From contig NZ_JAIWNC010000038.1 in the NCBI RefSeq assembly GCF_020216025.1, positions 1-64,000 on the forward strand: 64,000 nucleotides of DNA. Reading direction: 5' to 3'. The translations under genes were made by a program, and so were the position numbers. This DNA is from Jidongwangia harbinensis (GTDB lineage Bacteria > Actinomycetota > Actinomycetes > Mycobacteriales > Micromonosporaceae). Within the stretch, counting starts at the first letter, position 1. Each line of letters starts with the position of its first letter. Positions 61,873 to 64,000 of this stretch are shown here, in pieces. The notes under the pieces were generated by a model. It had not been told where the DNA came from, ran no database searches, and worked only from the letters and a program-made list of their open reading frames with translations.

Positions 61873-61904
61873 GCGGGCCGCGGCCCCCGCGGGCCGCGGC
61901 CCGC
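61873..61904. terminator. 14-bp stem-loop between rpmA and obg
   Basis: GCGGGCCGCGGCCC (61873-61886) pairs perfectly with GGGCCGCGGCCCGC (61891-61904) around a 4-nt CCGC loop. It could partially terminate rplU-rpmA transcription or protect its 3' end, lowering obg output. Confidence 0.8.
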
Positions 61905-61917
61905 GGTGACGTGAAAA

Positions 61918-62175
61918 CTAATCCGAGGCCGGCACGAAGCTGACCGGCTTGCGGCCACGCTTGGTGCCGAACAGCACGTTGCCCGTGGCGAGCGCGAACA
62001 GCGTGTCGTCGCCACCGCGGCCGACAAGCTCGCCCGGGTGGAACTTCGTGCCGCGCTGACGGATCAGAATCTCGCCGGCGTTGACCAGCTGGCCGCCGAA
62101 CCGCTTGACGCCCAGCCGCTGAGCGGCGGAGTCACGGCCGTTACGCGAGCTGGAAGCACCCTTTTTGTGAGCCAT
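61918..62175 (-). CDS. rpmA: 50S ribosomal protein L27
   Basis: 85 aa, starting MAHKKGASSSRNGRDSAAQRLGVKRFGGQLVNAGEILIRQRG, the canonical L27 N-terminus that reaches the peptidyl-transferase centre; no Firmicute-type cleavable extension is present. The protein ends GTKRGRKPVSFVPASD. Only 8 bp after rplU, so co-transcribed. Confidence 0.98.
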   Translation of the reverse strand: MAHKKGASSSRNGRDSAAQRLGVKRFGGQLVNAGEILIRQRGTKFHPGELVGRGGDDTLFALATGNVLFGTKRGRKPVSFVPASD

Positions 62176-62183
62176 GGCTGCGC

Positions 62184-62498
62184 CTACTTCCCGCTGGAAA
62201 TGCCGGTCACCTTGACGCGGGTCAGCGGCTGACGGTGCCCCTGGCGCTTGTGGTAGCCGGTCTTGTTCTTGAACTTGTGGATCCGGATCTTCGGACCCTT
62301 GGTGTGCTCGGCGATCTCGCCGGACACCGCCACGCTGGCAAGCTTGGCCGCATCGGTCACCAGGTCGTCACCGTCGACGAGGAGCACCGCGGCGAGCGTC
62401 ACCGCGTCGCCCGGCTCGCCCGAGAGCTTCTCGACCTCGATCACGTCGCCCTCGGCAACCTTGTACTGCTTGCCGCCGGTCTTGACGATCGCGTACAT
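62184..62498 (-). CDS. rplU: 50S ribosomal protein L21
   Basis: 104 aa from ATG 62498; the start MYAIVKTGGKQYKVAEGDVIEVEKL and the end KTGYHKRQGHRQPLTRVKVTGI are typical. L21 binds 23S rRNA domain I/II. First gene of rplU-rpmA-obg. A 120-nt leader precedes it on the minus strand, with a TAGTCT -10-like hexamer (62622-62617) of the same sequence as that of rpsT. An L21-binding leader is possible but not shown. Confidence 0.97.
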   Translation of the reverse strand: MYAIVKTGGKQYKVAEGDVIEVEKLSGEPGDAVTLAAVLLVDGDDLVTDAAKLASVAVSGEIAEHTKGPKIRIHKFKNKTGYHKRQGHRQPLTRVKVTGISSGK

Positions 62499-62654
62499 GG
62501 ACGCGGACTCCCTGAGACTTACGCAGCCGTGACGCTGCTGGCGGATGGAACTGGGCTCCCGGCTGCCTCCGAAAGGAGCGCACAGGAACACGGCGCCGCG
62601 AAAAGCACCGTCGGCAAGACTACTTCATCGGCGTGCCGGAACCCAAACCGGGCC

Positions 62655-63218
62655 CTACCCGGTGCCGCATGCCTGATCCAGCTTACCGCGCAGCGCGGCC
62701 AGCTTGCGGTCGTCGAGCTTGCGCACGTCACCCTCCAGCGCGGTGACCTGCTTGCTCATGTCGCCGAGCGCCTTGGCCACCGCGCGGTCCGCGGCGAGCC
62801 GGGACAGGTCCTTCAGCGCGAACGAGTAGTTCTGCACGTCGCGCCGGGTCTTCTCCTCGGCCTTGGCGGCCAGGTCCGGGTCGTCCGCGGACGCCGCGTC
62901 GATGAGCAGCTTGAGGTCCTGGGCGAACGTCGCGGCGAAGGCGCCGCCGGTCTTCTCGGCCTGGGCGCAGATGGCCCCGGTGTTGCCGGCCAGGGCGGCG
63001 TCGCCGGCGTTCCGGGTGCCGCCGCGGGGAGCGCTGCCCGATCCACCGCCGGGCGTGGAGCCGGTCGGCGCGGGCGCACCCGGCACGGCCGGCGAGCCCG
63101 GCGAGCCGGGAGCGGCCGGCGGCGGAGCCGCGGTCGCGCTCGGTGCCGGGTCGCCGGAACAGCCGGCGGCCAGGACCAGGGCGCCGGTGAGGACGGCGAC
63201 GGCGGGCAGTGCTCGCAT
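62655..63218 (-). CDS. secreted lipoprotein of unknown function
   Basis: 187 aa. Signal peptide with lipobox LAAGC (Cys at about 20), a Pro/Gly/Ser/Ala linker to about residue 70, then an all-alpha, charged domain of about 115 residues (KTGGAFAATFAQDLKLLIDAASADDPDLAAKAEEKTRRDVQNYSFALKDLSRLAADRAV...). No family recognised. It interrupts the usual rne-rplU neighbourhood and is transcribed in the same direction, between the rne terminator and the rplU leader. Confidence 0.78.
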   Translation of the reverse strand: MRALPAVAVLTGALVLAAGCSGDPAPSATAAPPPAAPGSPGSPAVPGAPAPTGSTPGGGSGSAPRGGTRNAGDAALAGNTGAICAQAEKTGGAFAATFAQDLKLLIDAASADDPDLAAKAEEKTRRDVQNYSFALKDLSRLAADRAVAKALGDMSKQVTALEGDVRKLDDRKLAALRGKLDQACGTG

Positions 63219-63276
63219 GGCGGTGGTACTCCTCGGACTCGGGTGGGATCCGAAGGGTAACCGACATCGATGACGA

Positions 63277-63316
63277 CGGACGGCTCGGTAGTTAACTTTC
63301 TTTACCGAGCCGTCCG
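63277..63316. terminator. rne terminator, 14-bp stem
   Basis: CGGACGGCTCGGTA (63277-63290) and TACCGAGCCGTCCG (63303-63316) are perfectly complementary with a 12-nt A/T-rich loop, 11 bp after the stop of the RNase E/G gene on the minus strand. Confidence 0.85.
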
Positions 63317-63326
63317 GAGCATCCGA

Positions 63327-64000
63327 TCAGGGGCGGGTACGGCGCCGGGCTCCCCCGCGCCGCGACCGCCGCCGGCCGCCGGCACCGGCACCCACCGGCT
63401 CGTCGTCCTCGTCGTCGTCCGCGGCGTCCGGGTCGTCGACGCCGGTGATCTGCAGAGCCTCGGTGTCCGTCTCGTACCGGGACAGGTCGTACCCGCTCAT
63501 GTCGTAGTCGTCACCGTCGTTGCCGGCGGGCGCCGGCGGGGCCGGGACGACGACGCCGGAACCGGCGTCCGGGGGAAGGCCCGCGGCCACCGCCGCCGGT
63601 CCGCTCTCCTCGGCCGGCGCGTCCGGAGTCTCCACCGGCGTCGCCGCCGGTGCCTCGACCACGGCCGCCGGTGCCTCGACCGGCGTCTCGACCGGCGCGC
63701 TCTCCCCGCCGCCGCGACGGCGCCGCGACTTGGTGGCCGGCGGCGTTTCCGTGCGGGCCGCCGCCGCGACCGCCTTCACCTGGGTCACCGCGCCCTGCGC
63801 CCGCTTCTCCGGCACCGGCTCGGTGTGGATGAGCAGGCCGCGACCCTTGCACGCCTCGCACGTCTCGGTGAACGCCTCCAGCAGGCCGGCGCCGATCCGC
63901 TTGCGGGTCATCTGCACCAGACCCAGCGAGGTGATCTCGGTGACCTGGTGCTTGGTCCGGTCCCGGCCCAGGCACTCGGTCAGCCGGCGCAGCACCAGGT
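63327..64000 (-). CDS. rne: ribonuclease E/G, 3' end (partial)
   Basis: The visible C-terminal part, about 224 residues, runs off the window at 64000. It opens with the end of the catalytic domain (LTECLGRDRTKHQVTEITSLGLVQMTRKRIGAGLLEAF), then the zinc-link CEACKGRG (C-x-x-C), and a disordered tail rich in Ala/Pro/Glu, with acidic and Arg-rich blocks near the end (RRRSRRGGARRRTRP). Actinobacterial RNase E/G has this layout and processes rRNA and mRNA. The adjacent rplU-rpmA-obg cluster supports the call. Confidence 0.9.
   Translation of the reverse strand, partial: LVLRRLTECLGRDRTKHQVTEITSLGLVQMTRKRIGAGLLEAFTETCEACKGRGLLIHTEPVPEKRAQGAVTQVKAVAAAARTETPPATKSRRRRGGGESAPVETPVEAPAAVVEAPAATPVETPDAPAEESGPAAVAAGLPPDAGSGVVVPAPPAPAGNDGDDYDMSGYDLSRYETDTEALQITGVDDPDAADDDEDDEPVGAGAGGRRRSRRGGARRRTRP

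Overview
The window is a high-GC actinobacterial chromosome segment. The housekeeping gene order (rne / rplU-rpmA-obg, nadD-rsfS, comEA-comEC-holA-rpsT-lepA-hemW-hrcA-dnaJ-rsmE, phoH-ybeY-CNNM-era, recO-uppS) is the conserved actinomycete arrangement. Frequent GTG starts, 4-bp stop/start overlaps, a methyl-accepting chemotaxis protein and a PAS/sensor style protein suggest a filamentous, possibly motile-spore genus of Micromonosporaceae such as Actinoplanes; this genus-level guess is inference. No rRNA, tRNA, phage, IS element or CRISPR array was seen.

Layout. 1-740: GC-rich repeats without a gene. 740-6180 (+): a Tat-exported PHP metallohydrolase, a thiamine-binding protein, a HAD phosphatase, a TPR membrane protein, a methyltransferase-like protein and an acetyltransferase. 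6415-7970 (-): recO-uppS. 8088-11226: a DUF4097 lipoprotein, an MFS transporter and a membrane acyltransferase. 11292-16007 (-): phoH-ybeY-CNNM-cytidine deaminase-like-era operon. 16141-21242: serine hydrolase and HIT protein (-), then SDR and a GH3 beta-glucosidase (+). 21274-25860: a TetR repressor with paired operators and a small membrane protein, then a heterodimeric ABC exporter behind an iron-box-like site. 26077-30098 (-): rsmE, a 1.1-kb repeat-rich gap, dnaJ and hrcA with a perfect CIRCE. 30276-35700: mixed genes including hemW and a membrane sensor that stops after its PAS domain. 35804-43179: lepA, MOSC, APH, rpsT, holA. 43525-49300: a DUF4352 remnant, a chemotaxis receptor, comEC and comEA. 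49381-58656: a HemK-like methyltransferase with an internal repeat, DegV, nadD-rsfS-phosphatase, a hybrid kinase and pepN. 58708-59855: trpS behind a leader peptide with tandem Trp codons and an attenuator. 59844-64000 (-): GNAT, obg, rpmA, rplU, a lipoprotein and the 3' end of an RNase E/G gene.

The most interesting points are (1) ribosome-mediated attenuation of trpS together with a Lys in the active-site loop that recalls the auxiliary, indolmycin-resistant TrpRS class; (2) an iron-box-like site at the start of an ABC exporter pair whose two ATPase domains are degenerate in complementary ways, leaving one intact composite ATP site; (3) a TetR repressor with two 15-bp palindromes 31 bp apart; (4) a dispersed 61-bp repeat family, one array of which lies in the unusually long gap between dnaJ and rsmE; and (5) nested inverted repeats built on the motif GATCTTGGAG. 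All functional statements rest on reading motifs by eye; no database search was run.
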